From positions 25,593,847 through 25,657,846 of the forward strand of contig NC_134851.1 of assembly GCF_965363235.1 (NCBI RefSeq): a stretch of DNA of 64,000 nt, written 5' to 3'. Numbering within the stretch: position 1 is the first letter of the stretch; the number at the start of each line of letters is the position of its first letter. The notes beneath the pieces were generated by a model. That model was not told the origin of the DNA. It saw only the letters and a list, made by a program, of their open reading frames with translations, and did no database searches. Positions 1 to 11,088 of this stretch are shown here, in pieces. A program made the translations under genes and the position numbers. The DNA comes from Mytilus galloprovincialis (lineage: Eukaryota; Mollusca; Bivalvia; Mytilida; Mytilidae).

Positions 1-20
1 ATGGTTTACTGTGAAACAGT

Positions 21-2986
21 ATGTATTTCATACTTGTCCATATAGTGTCAATTTTGTTTGCCATACACCACATCATAGTTGCTAGACCACCATGCACGAC
101 GAAAGACTGTTTGGAAGTTCGAATGCCGCTTTTGTCCAACAACTTAAAGGCACCGTTGATTGCTGATTTAGACGTGTCATCGATGAACCAGCAATTGAAG
201 GAATATATCGACGACAGCATTAACTATACATTTAGTCACAAAATCGAAGACGTTGTCGATTCAAAGCAAGACCTGTTGCAGACATCGATGTTGAACCAAT
301 ATGAAAGAAATCTGAATGAAACAAGGAATATATATAATGCAAAAATTCATAATATTATCTCAGGAATGGAACAAAAACAGGATGGATTGAACTTACAAAT
401 TCAAAATTACTCATTACAATTGAACACCAGTAAATATATGTTTGAAAAGGAAGTTCAAAGTTCATTCGACAATGTAGACCAACAGCTAGCAAACTTGAAG
501 TTATCTATGTTTTCGGAATATGTTAGAGATCTTCAGAATACGAAATTCGTTTATGAAGAGAAATATGCAGAGTTTGTAAAAGAATTAAAATCACAATTCA
601 CGAACTTTTCGAAAGCTCTCCGAGAAGAATTTGATATGATAAAAACTAAAAGTGAAAACCATTATCACGAGATGATCGCATGGAAGGATAATTTGACTAA
701 ATATAAGGGTAAGATCTTTTGATAATATTAAGGATTAACAATACAAACTGCTTAAAGTCTGAAAGACAAAATAGTGTACTCTACCAGTATGGTCGAGTAC
801 ATATGTTACTTGACATAATCCTGACAGTACCTAATAAATAAACTCATCATAGATACCATGATTGACATTTTATATTTGCGCCACTTAATAAACTGTATTT
901 CACTGTACTCGACTTTACTGATTCAGTACTTGGTAATTTTGGTATTGTCTGTAATTGTCCCGTCAAATCCTCAACAAGTGTCGACCTGTCGCTACCTATC
1001 TATCATGTTTCATTCTATCTAGACTCAGTGTTGCCCTGTACATTTAGTCATTACTGGTCTGAATCAGTGCATCTAACTCGATTATATATCTTACAAAATT
1101 CCAGGTTATTTGGTAGTTTGGTTATATGCTGTCAAATAAAAGGATTGCATCAATGGGTTAAAAAAAGCCAGAATTTCAATTTTTATCAAATTCAAATACT
1201 TGTAGTCGCTTTAATTAAGAGCAATTCTCTGTAATCACCAAAATATTTCGGCACACACTCAAATATATTTGTTTTAAACTTTATTAGTTCAATAGAGCCA
1301 CATGAGCTTAACAAAAAATATTACTACACTTAGCCTCTGATGTTTACCGTTTCCATGGTAACAGGACTTAAAAGTGGCAAAAAGGGGGAAAATGAGGTGT
1401 TTACAAATTATGATCAATTAAAATCTATATTTTTTTCAAGTCAACTGGGATTTTCTTAAAACTCTACTGTAAACTCAAATCTGCATTTATCTACAGAATG
1501 CGAGAATGTGTGAACAATTGGGTTGCTGCTGTCAAATTAAAGTATTTAATAAATAGGTGCATAAAAAACTATACAGCTGGAGTGAGTGACCAATATTCGC
1601 AGCATAATTCGTTCATTTCCCCTCAAATCCGATCTACGTTCAAATATTTGGAACTTTTTATGTAGGTTTAAGAAATTTAATATATGAAAAAAAAAAATTG
1701 GTAAAGGAATTATCCTGAATACATTGGTTAGTGTGTTTTTTTTAAAATTACGCATGATTGCCATATAAATCTTACATAATAGCAAAAAAATGTTTAAAAA
1801 TGCCTGCGTATACCTTAATATGTGCAATAGGATAAAGAGGAATATCAACCGTTCGAACAATACAAACAGCCTTAAATTTACCATCTAGTTAGCAAATACT
1901 GGGTAAAGGCACACAAATTTTACAGGAAAAATAGCAAACGGCGAAAATATGTCCATGGCAAATATGCGCCACATACTCTATCTTAGTTGTATATTTTCCT
2001 TACAGAACGCAAGGTTATTCGCAAGTTTGGTGTTTTGTTGTCAAATGAAAGGATTAGGTTAATAGGAAAAGAAAAAGATACAATTTCTTGTTTTCGATAG
2101 GTTAAATAAATAATTAAATTCACCTGACAACACTTTGAGTAAAATGGTCATCAGTATACAATTCTGAAAAAAAAGGACACTACTGTTTAACGTTAGAGAC
2201 AGTGATCGGTGTGAGTACCAGGCATTTTTGTCTTGATTTTGCATTATAATCAAATGTTCCTGTTACTATATATATTAAAACGTTTATCTGCAAATAATTC
2301 ATCGTGGACATTAATGCAGGTTACATTCAACTTTATTTATAACACATATTTAACCTAAATGCTATCAAATGTCAAGAAACGTGCATGCACCTGTATATCT
2401 TATGATTAACTTAAACACAGAAGTTGAAAGGTCTTCCTCATATTCGGACAAAGGAAAATTGTATGATCTCCGTTTCATGTTATATGTTAAACAAAATGCA
2501 GAGCATATTTATCATACCAAGAAAAATCACGAAAAATCAAATTAAGAAATGTCATTTTTTTAATGTATGGCAATATATTGGACACCCAGTACAATCTTAA
2601 TAACACATGATATTTATTCTATTTCAGTTGGGTTTACAGCTTGTGACGGATTGAAGGTATCTGGAGGTAGAATCAAATTCAGAACTGTAAAATATTCTCA
2701 TGGTATTTCAATGGTTACTGCATACCGGGACGGAAAGTTTTTTGCTCCGAAAGCAGGATTTTATTTAGTTATATCAAATATACTTACTTCTAGCCAGGAA
2801 GGTTATCACATTCGAAAGAATGGTATAAGCGTTGCAATGGCTTGGTCACACTATAATGATGCGAACAAATCTCACTTTTACTCAGCCCCTTTATCAGCCT
2901 TTATGAAATTATCTGTTAATGACGAGATAACAATTATAGGCCAAGGTTTAGACTCTGCAAGCTGCCTCTCAATAGTTCAGCTTTAG
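21..2986 (+). CDS. Secreted coiled-coil C1q-domain protein (gene A), two exons
   Basis: Exons 21-708 and 2628-2986 join in phase 1 (G+TT gives Val) and encode 348 residues. The donor is GTAAGA and the acceptor follows TTCTATTTCAG. Residues 1-21 form a signal peptide. Residues ~45-228 are a charged, heptad-like stalk predicted to be a coiled coil, and two Cys (CTTKDC) sit before it. The C-terminal ~119 residues start VGFTAC, the usual first strand of a C1q head, and contain RIKF, YRDGKF and AGFYLV, ending SCLSIVQL. Family knowledge: bivalve C1q-domain proteins are secreted trimeric lectin-like recognition molecules of innate immunity. The ligand cannot be read from sequence. The stalk exon is the same length (688 nt) as that of the gene at 48763 and about 80% identical in protein, while the head is closer to the gene at 54025. 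The promoter lies outside the window. Confidence 0.88.
830..875 (+). repeat. Fragment of the dispersed repeat tandemly arrayed at 8306-9957
   Basis: The words AACTCATCATAGATACCA and ATTTTATATTTGCGCCA match the first part of the 365-bp unit at 9130. It lies in the intron of the first C1q gene. Confidence 0.5.
1085..2055 (+). repeat. Three diverged ~60-bp cassettes in the intron of gene A
   Basis: Stretches at about 1085-1147, 1493-1543 and 1998-2055 resemble each other: a pyrimidine/acceptor-like start, then (A)GGTTATT, AGTTTGGT and GCTGTCAAAT(A/G)AAAG. The rest of the intron is AT-rich and shows no exon. They may be relics of an internal duplication; no function is evident. Confidence 0.4.
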
Positions 2987-3174
2987 AATAATCCACGAAT
3001 TGCATGTTCAGTCCGAATATCCCATAAAATCAATTACAAATATATTAAATGTATTTGCATCAGTAAATATGACATTGACATGACATGGGCTTGGTGCCTT
3101 TACAATGATCTTAAAAAAATCTATACTCAGTCACTTTATCAACCTTTGGAGAATATTTGTCAATGATGTGATTA

Positions 3175-3300
3175 CACCTATTACGTTGTTATCAAATGCC
3201 TATTACATTATGTCAAAACCTTTATTACGTTATGTGCAAACACCTATTATATTATGTGCAAAAACGTATTACGTTCTGCTAAACCTTTTTTTACACAGAT
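3175..3300 (+). repeat. Short degenerate tandem repeat
   Basis: About five imperfect 23-28-bp units built on CCTATTACGTTATGTGCAAA. An ORF across it merely translates the repeat. Confidence 0.55.
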
Positions 3301-3574
3301 TAAAACAAAATGCATCAATGATTTAAACTTTGAAAATTAAGAAAATTACAAGTTTTGAGCTTTTTTAAAAAGCTGTTGGCTGCTTCGCTTTGTTCTTATT
3401 TCAGGTAATATGTGTGCATCGGGGTGTTGATTACGAATTGGAAAGATGGTATTTTCAAATATTGATTGATGTAAAAATGCTTTATATGTATAAAATATTT
3501 GTTCCCAATTAAAACCTTTTACAAATATACGGACACGACTCTAGTTTTCATGAAGTGCAACCGAAAGAAACAAT

Positions 3575-3740
3575 ACGATATGAAAAAGAAGATGTGATAT
3601 GAATGACAATGTGACAACTAAACGATAGATCACCGTACATCTTCACCAATGAGCAAAGCTCGTACCACACAGTCAGCTAGTTAAAGGCACCGAAATGACA
3701 AATTTAAAATAATTCAAGCAAAATAAAATAGCGGGCTAAT
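3575..3740 (+). repeat. Dispersed mussel repeat fragment (AAGAAGATGTG family)
   Basis: Shares AAGAAGATGTGATATGA, ATGAGCAAAGCTCGTACCA and AAAGGCACCGAAATGACA with the longer copies at 30405 and 58962. Confidence 0.6.
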
Positions 3741-5423
3741 GTATGCACTAAAATGTGAACTTAAAACAAATAAGTGTGGCACATTAATACCGAAATTTGA
3801 AAAAAAATCATGCTTATGGTGATTCAAGCATAGGTTTGGCACGTACGTTCTTTATGGTATATTTTAGAATATAAGTTGGATCGCCAACCTATGTTTGAAT
3901 TTTTTCACGGCGGCCATCTTGAATATAGAATTGACATCTTTTGCTAAATATTTGAAATTTGAAAACAGATCCATAATTTTTTTATTTTTTAGAACTTTTT
4001 CATATACAACAAAATGACATGAAAATATTTCCGACACACACTTATTGTAAAAATAAATCACCACTTACAGTTAGGGTTGTAAACGTTTATACAATCGAGT
4101 TACATGATAGTGTTGTGGATATGCTATGAAGATGTCCGTTTGGTATATAGTTAACTATTAATGAAAAGCAGGAAGGTCGATTAATGTATTATTCTAACAA
4201 GTTTTCCGATATATTTCGTTCTATCATGAATACAATGTTGTACATGTCAAACCAGGTTTGTAGGACATGTATCTACCAAAACAAGTTTTTCTAGTATCCA
4301 TATTTGTGTTACTCCTGGCAAGAAGCTGCAATGTTTGCTAATTGGGTCTAATTTAGAATCCTGATTATTAGTGTCGACTTACACCCATATGAACAAATAT
4401 CCATGTGTCTGCTCCCTCATGATTACAAGGACCATTCATACTTATATTCTGTAAACGCATCAGTAGATATTCGTACTTAAGAATGGCAGTAACATCACCG
4501 GGCAGAATAACTGTTTCTGATTTTGTTTTAAGATATGCATATACAGGTAACTTTCTATATTTTGGTTTGATATTATCTGATATTATCTGATCCCTTCTAA
4601 TTCTTGTTGTCTATGTTGCCAACCGAAGCTGTTGTAATCACTTTGCAATTAAATAAAAGCGGACAAACCATACTGTCATTCAAATAACGGCAAATTACAG
4701 CTTCACCCATTTGAGTTGAACAGCTGAGTATACATATAGAAACAAAATATAATATAGATTTTATGAAACGTAGTGAGCAATAGTTGCGTCTTTATAAATT
4801 GAAAAACTTAAACCAAAGACATTCTAGTTTTTTTTTCAGAAATCATTTTTATTTGGTGCTAGACGGAGATCAAATAACTGCATTTATGAAATAAAAATCT
4901 ACCCTTTATACACAATAGTTTAGTTTATTTCATAGTTTATCTTATTTACCCCGCTTCCCCTTAAATTACACATTTGTGCCACATTATTGTTATTCATAAA
5001 TAAATCTATATTATTTGTAGTATATACCTTTTTGAAAAGTATCATTCCAATGATAAAATGCATTTCCATTAGAGTAATGAAAACACAAAATGTGTTTTGA
5101 TGCTGTCGTTTAAGACAAAAATTGGTACGCCTCGAGAAACCAGCATGTTTAATGAAAAAATTAAAAAATATGCGATATCCATTCATGACCTAAAATTAGA
5201 ACATGCAGAATAACAAAAAAATATATTAATATAGAAAACCCAGCAGCAGCAAACATGCTCAGTTTGAATAGACAGTTGTCTCTTTGGCACTCATAAAACA
5301 ACATCTTATTTATAATCAGCAATAACTAGAAAGCAATTGAACTACAATAGTTCGTATAAATAAAGCAAACTTTTCTGAGCAGACGGCCTTTGCTTATTTC
5401 AATATGCAATTTGAATTATATAG

Positions 5424-5540
5424 GATCACTAATAGACACAAAGATGAAATAATTGAGGTACAAGGTTTCCGGTTAGAAATATCAAAGAATTTGACCTCTA
5501 TGCAAGTTAACGCAACCATTCAAACTCTATCTGCTTCGTT
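5424..5540 (+). pseudogene. Dead copy of the middle exon of C1q gene C
   Basis: It keeps the acceptor context (TTGAATTATATAG) and the start GGATCACTA of the exon at 55724-55840, and later encodes NLTSMQV. A 1-nt shift and in-frame stops (TAA, TAG) break it, and the donor is lost. No flanking stalk or C1q-head exon remains nearby. Confidence 0.75.
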
Positions 5541-5647
5541 TTTCTCGGATGATAAGTCAAAATGTACCATATGTATGTAAAGTCCGTGTTTGAGTACTCA
5601 TCTGGTTTGAAACACTTGGCAGACCAGTATCTTGCAAAATATTTGTA

Positions 5648-5940
5648 TGCCCCATCTACGATAGTAGAGCGGCATTATGTTTTCTGGTCTGTGGGTCTGT
5701 TCGTTCGTCCGTCTGTTTGTCCATCCGTTCGTCCCGCTTCAGGTTAAAGTTTTTGGTCAAGGTAGTTTTTGATGAAGTTGAAGTCCACTCAACTTGAAAC
5801 GTAGTACACATGTTGCCTATGATATGATCTTTTTAATTTTAATGCCAAATTAGAGTTTTTACCCCAATTTCACGGTCCACTGAACATAGAAAATGATAAT
5901 GCGAGTGGGGCATCCGTGTACTTTGGACACGTCCTTGTTC
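5648..5940 (+). mobile_element. ~290-bp non-autonomous element, copy 1
   Basis: It starts TGCCCCATCTA and ends near GGGGCATCCGTGTACT, and shares most of its length with 12541-12825, including TTTTCTGGTCTGTG, GTTCGTCCGTC, CAGGTTAAAGTTTTTGGTC and GTCCACTGAACATAGAAAAT. TGCCCCA/TGGGGCA at the ends suggests a short inverted terminal repeat. It is absent from the duplicated sequence near 56370, so it inserted after that duplication. Confidence 0.7.
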
Positions 5941-6117
5941 ATGTTGTTGTCATCTCCATTTACCGACTTCTAACAACATTCTAAATTGAAATTAAATATT
6001 CGCATCGAGATGTGCAACGGAACGATTCATATCAATTTGTTTTTCCTATCATGTTCCCGTAAATGCAAAGATTAAATTCTAGATACACAGAATCCTACGC
6101 TGTATAAAAATGTCAGG

Positions 6118-7250
6118 ATTCAAGGAAGGCCTATTTTTTCATTATCGGGAACTGTTTTAGAGAGAATAGGGAAGTATTTGAATAAATTCATGCTTCCAGC
6201 AGTAGTTAAACAAGAAACACATTTAAGAGACTCATTATAATTTATAAATATTATTGAGAAATTGCATGTAAAACCTGACGCCCACTTATTAAAGAAATGT
6301 GCAACAATATGTCCCATGCAGAAATGATTGACGCAGTCAATCATGCTTGGCCTTCGATAATTAAATGTAAACATACGATACGTTTGCCTCCGCTGCGATA
6401 TAACTTGGAACTTCTAAAGGTAGTTCTTGAAAATAATGAATTTATGTTCAATGGTAAATTTTATAAAACTTCAACTGGAGTTCCAATGGGAAATAGTTTA
6501 TCACCTGAAATTACGGATCTGAGAGTTTATGAAGTCTTAAATAGTATTTTAAGGACTTTCCAACATAAACAGAAAATATCAAACCTCTATAGATTTAGGG
6601 ACGATGGCTTTTTTTTCTTTACAATGAAGGTACAGATGATGAAATAGCACATATTTTTTTAACATGCTAACAGACAACATGCTCTTCTAAAATCTACACA
6701 CGAGAAATCACAAACTAAAATGCAGTTTTTAGATGTGTTGGTATTTAAAGGCCCAAGATTTAGGGAAGCAGGAATCTTAGACCTCACGACACTCCGAAAA
6801 AAGACTGAAAATTATCAGTACTTAGAGAGGTCCTCATGCCACCCATCCTCTACTTTCAGAGGCATAATTAAAGGAGAAATGCTTCGCTTTAAGAGATGTA
6901 CGAACGACCCAGTAGATTTGCAAACACAATATGCGTTATTTTATGAGCGCCTTATTAAAAGGGGATATCCAAAAAATGAAATTAAAACTGTTATGCAGGA
7001 CGTGACTGGAAAACAAAGAAAAGACACATTAATGGTAAAGCCCAAATCTGTATTACAGTCGCCTCCCTTGGTATTCTCCACAGTGTTTTCAAGACCAAAA
7101 TCACACATAAAGAACAATATATTAAAACACTGGGATAAATTAAAGGATGACGAAGAGGCAACACTTTTAATTAATAAAAGACCTCTGTTTGCTTTCCGTA
7201 GGCATAAAAACTTGAAAGACACAGTAACATCAGCAACTCTGGGTAATTGA
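6118..7250 (+). mobile_element. Broken Penelope-like retroelement (reverse transcriptase part)
   Basis: The left half carries reverse-transcriptase fingers/palm sequence, with STGVPMGNSLSP and the catalytic YRFRDDG motif. The right half (6720-7250) carries the downstream region, with FLDVLVF, YQYLERSSCHPSS and FYERLIKRGYP, which fits the RT core of Penelope-like elements. No GIY-YIG endonuclease is visible after it, so the 3' end is lost or the element belongs to an endonuclease-less lineage. It is degenerate, with a few breaks, and appears non-functional and of moderate age. It sits at the right edge of the duplicated C1q fragment. Confidence 0.75.
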
Positions 7251-7399
7251 TATGTTGCAGATTGAAAATAGATTCTATACTTTGTTCGTTAAATTGATAA
7301 ACAAGGTAAAGTAGATAAATAGTATAGAGAAATATAAGTCAGACAGATCATGAGGTGCCGAGTAATAAAATTACAGTATTTTTATAATAAGTGTCACTA

Positions 7400-7600
7400 T
7401 GCAATGGCTTGGGCTCCTGTCGATGGACATGACCATGGTTAATTAGTTAATTCTAATTGGTCTAAAAGAGGGACGAAAGATACCAAAGGGACAGTCAAAC
7501 TCATAAATCCAAAACAAACTGACAACACCATGGCTAAAAATGAAAAAGACAAACAGAAAAACAATAGTACACACGACACAACATAGAAAACTAAAGAATA
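7400..7600 (-). repeat. Dispersed mussel repeat (CTTTGGTATCTTTC family)
   Basis: The reverse strand matches 41095-41280 and 52060-52250: TTTTTAGCCATGGTG, TTGTCAGTTT, TATGAGTTTGACTGTCCC, TTTGGTATCTTTC. Element class unknown. Confidence 0.65.
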
Positions 7601-7622
7601 AACTAAAGAATAAACTAAATAG

Positions 7623-8290
7623 ATGTTCGAAACACCTTATGATCTATGGAGTTGGGGTGCTGGGATAGGCTTTGACAACGATTTATTGAAATATTGTTGC
7701 GGTACTGGTACATCCTGTCATTATTTTTTATTTAATATTCTAGTATTCTTATCTTTCATTTTTGCTAATGTGCTTTGTCTATATGCCTTTTTATCTTATC
7801 TCTATACATATATAGAGCGTTTTTGTACATCCCATTATTGCGCTATTATAAAACTTATTTATTGCTTGTTGTTCTTTTTTGCTATGTGCTTTGTCTATAT
7901 ACCTTTTTATGATGTTTCTTTGTTACATATAGGACGTAGCTCTGTACTTATACATCCCGTCATTGTGTGTTTGTACTGTGGTAAATTTGTGTATTCTTGT
8001 CTTTAATTTTTGCTGATATGTTTGGTCTATATGCCATTTTGTGCTTCTTTGTTACATATTTGTTTGTAATTTTAGTGATTAAGATTATATCACAGTGTTG
8101 ACTGTTGTATTTTTGACATTTTTACCTATTGTGTCCGTTTGATTTGTTCGCGCATCTTTCTCAAGATAATATAATTTGATGCGACTGTCGTACAAGTGAG
8201 AAGTTTGTTTAGCTATAACACCAGGTTCAATCCATCATTGTCCTTATACGAAAATGCCTGTTCCAAGTCAGGAATATGACAGTTGACATC
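7623..8290 (+). repeat. Long dispersed mussel repeat (CCAAGTCAGGAATATGACAG family)
   Basis: The reverse complement of 55865-56290 matches this stretch (CATATAGGACGTAGCTCTGTAC, cited in part; TTTGTTACATAT; TGCGACTGTC). Partial copies lie at 39820, 47655 and 50210 (+) and at 31640 and 45180 (-). The 127-codon ORF inside it is hydrophobic, compositionally biased and unlikely to be a gene. Confidence 0.65.
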
Positions 8291-8305
8291 CATTTGTTTT
8301 ATGTG

Positions 8306-9957
8306 TATAATTAAACTCATCATAGATACCAGGATTGAAAATTTATATTTACGCCAGACGCGCGTTTCGTCTACAAAAGACTCATCAGTGACGCTCGAAT
8401 AAAAAAAAATACTAAAAAGGCCAAATAAAGTACGAAGAACAGCATTGAGGACCAAAATTCCTAAAAGTTTTGCCTAATACAGCTAGGATAATCTATTCCT
8501 GAGGTAGAACAGCTTTAGTATTTCAAATATTCAAAGTTTTGTTAACAGGTAATTTATAATTATGAACATATCATTGATTTCTCAAGTCAAAACAGAAGTG
8601 GGTCAATATCTTTAATTGTTTTACATAGGTGGTAATGGTAACGTTTTTTCCTGTAGCTAAGTCCATATCGTAAACTTGGATATGTATGATAGCTCTTTTC
8701 GAAGCTGTGCCAATTTCACATATGTAGTTTTTTTTCGGGGTACGAAGTGAGATTACTTTTCCCATAAATTAGCATACACCGAACACCCTTTCGTGATGCG
8801 ACTCTTCGTGGTAAAAAATTCTTTATTTAAGACAATAAGTTATTTGAAAATTTAACACTTTGAACACATTTGATAGTATCATAGTTTTTACACATTTGTT
8901 CTATGTTCCTCTTCTTTCTTATCACCACAAATGGTTAAGCTCAGTAATTTGTAAAAAATAGAAACATGTCCAATATCACTAAACAGAGATTTTTTGTTTA
9001 CACACAACTTTTGTGTTTCTTATTTCGAGGCGCATAAGGGATATAGACCCAAGTGCTGACTACTGGACTGATGATACCCTCGGGGAATTAAAACTACACC
9101 AGCAGTGGCATCGACAAAGTGGTTGTAAATAAATTAATCATGGACACCAGGATTGAAATTTTATATTTACGCCAGACGCGCGTTTCGTCTACAAAAGACT
9201 CATCAGTGACGCTCGAATAAAAAATGTTAAAAAGGCCAAATAAAGTACGAAGTTGAAGAGCATTGAAGACCAAAAAGGCCAAAAAGGTTTGCCAAATACT
9301 AGTACAGCTAAGAAAATATATTCCTGAGGTAGAAAAGCCTTAATATTTCAGATATTCAAAGTTTTGTTTAACAGTTGATTTATAATTATGAATATATCAA
9401 TGATAACTCAAATCAACACAGAAGTTCTGACTACTGGGCTGGTGATACCCTCGGGGAATTAAAACTCCACCAGCAGTGGCATCGACCCAGTGGTTGTAAA
9501 TAAATTTATCAAAAATACCAGGATTGAAATTTTATATTTACGCCAGACGCGCGTTTCGTCTACAAAAGACTCATCAGTGACGCTCGAATCAAAAAATGTT
9601 AAACAGGCCAAATGAAGTACGATCGAGTTGAAGAGCATTGCGGACAAAGAATTCCTAAAAGGTTTTTACCAAATACAGCTAAGGTTATCTATTCCTGAGG
9701 TAAAAAAGCCAAAGTATTTCAAAAATTCAAAGTTTTGTTAACAGGTAATTTATAATTATGAACATATCAATGATAATTCAAGTCAACACAGAAGTGCTGA
9801 CTACAGGGTTGGTGATACCCTCGAGGAATTAAAACTCCACCAGCAGTGGTATCGACCCAGTGGTTGTAAATAAACTCATCATAGATACCAGGATTGAAAT
9901 TTTATAGATACACCAGACGCGCGTTTCGTCTACAAATGATTCATCAGTGACGCTCGA
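8306..9957 (+). repeat. Tandem array of ~365-bp mussel repeat units
   Basis: Units near 8306-8600, 9055-9420, 9424-9790 and 9790-9957 share CATAGATACCAGGATTGAAA, CCAGACGCGCGTTTCGTCTA, AAGACTCATCAGTGACGCTC and GGTGATACCCTCGGGGAAT. A non-repeat insert lies at ~8615-9050. Isolated pieces of the unit occur at 830, 17655, 35505, 45712 and 48370. Several ORFs on the minus strand here are translations of the repeat. Confidence 0.85.
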
Positions 9958-11088
9958 GCTTTTATTTTTTTCATTTGATTAGGGACTTTCCATTTTGAGT
10001 TTTCCTCGGAGTTCAGTATTTTTTGTGTTTTTACTTTTTCCTATATTCGCTTCATTTGAACTTTGTGAATATAAGTCTTGACAATTATAACACATGCATA
10101 TTGGAATCTTATGAAATTAAAAACATTTTAGCTTTGCTAAATAAATTGTATAATAATATATTTAGAATGCGACTATAAATGATATAGAATTTGACAGAAT
10201 TTTGCATTGTAATAGGTCCCTTAATGAAAACCAAAGCGTTGATAGCAATGTTTTATCATCTTGCAAAGATTATGACAATTCACCTAATTGAAACATTGGA
10301 TTTAATGTCCCAAATCTGACCATAAGTCTGCGTATCTATACGTTCCGTACAGCAAACAAGACGCCAAATTTTGCACAGTTTTTAAGGAGAGAAAAAGGTA
10401 ACCTACAAACAAAACAAAAATTAGGAATAAAGTTCTATCTGTAAAAAATAATACATATTTTCATGCTTTGTATATAAGTATGTGCAGCTTGTTTTTCGTG
10501 GATATTTGATTGAAAAGTTTGAAAAAATCTGCCATACAAGCCAACAAAAATTTTAACTTAATGAAACATTTAAATTTGCGGAAAATGCACAAAAATTGTT
10601 GTCTCAGAAAAAAATATTAATCCGCATGATATATGTCAAAACCCAGACATCCAGGAAGATTCATTCAATGTGTGAGAAATCTTAAAACCGTGTAACTAGA
10701 TTATGCTTGAATGCACCACATGTTTAGTTTATGAGGCAACTGTCTGCCATTCTACTAGAGGATAAAGAAGTGAACAATTCGGCTCACAGTAGGATCTTCA
10801 ACCAAGAGTAAAACTTGTATAGGGCTCTTTTTAAATATTCAAATAGAATGGAATGGAATGAGTAAACTTCATATTGTTTGTATAAAAATTTCTTCAAGAT
10901 GAGCAGATATTATTGATATATAAAGTTCATGCAAGCATTAATTAAAAAATACTTTTTTCTGCATACATAAAGGTGTATTTAAATACATATTTATTTTTAA
11001 ACCCTAATATAAATCATCATGATTAGTGACAGTCTATTCAATAGTTGTCATTGTATTTTCAGAACCTCCTGTATGACCTGTAACTCAG
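9958..11088. other. Intergenic or intronic sequence, no exon recognised
   Basis: AT-rich. If the PTPN23-like gene has upstream exons, this is its intron. No Bro1-like or V-domain coding stretch could be found. It includes the decayed repeat at 10185-10395. Confidence 0.5.
10185..10395 (+). repeat. Decayed copy of the repeat at 20440-20850
   Basis: Aligns by eye with 20615-20820: GACAGAATTTTGC, GGATTTAATGTCCCAAATCTGAC (in part), GTACAGCAAACAAGACGCC and CAAATTTTGCACA against the GC-richer words of the intact copy. Confidence 0.6.

Larger units (their letters stand above)
2987..4734. other. Intergenic, no gene seen
   Basis: The first ~70 bases resemble the 3' flank of the C1q gene ending at 57632 (shared TTCAGT and ATCCCATAA words). 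The rest is AT-rich with no coding signal apart from the repeat fragments listed separately. Confidence 0.5.
4735..6090 (+). repeat. Partial segmental duplicate of the 54750-56530 part of C1q gene C
   Basis: Blocks shared in order with the gene C introns are AAACGTAGTGAGCAATAGTTG (4766 / 54761), TTTGGTGCTA...ACTGCAT, a relic of the middle exon, GTAAAGTCCGTGTTTGAGT (5577 / 56310), and AGATATTCGCATCGAGATGTG-type sequence near 6000 / 56430. The two copies differ by independent insertions: 5648-5940 here and 55865-56290 there. The stalk and head exons are missing, so this copy is a dead fragment. Confidence 0.75.

Noticed and set aside
7623-8006. 127-codon hydrophobic ORF resembling a membrane protein
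   Set aside because: Falls in a dispersed repeat; hydrophobicity follows from T-rich sequence.
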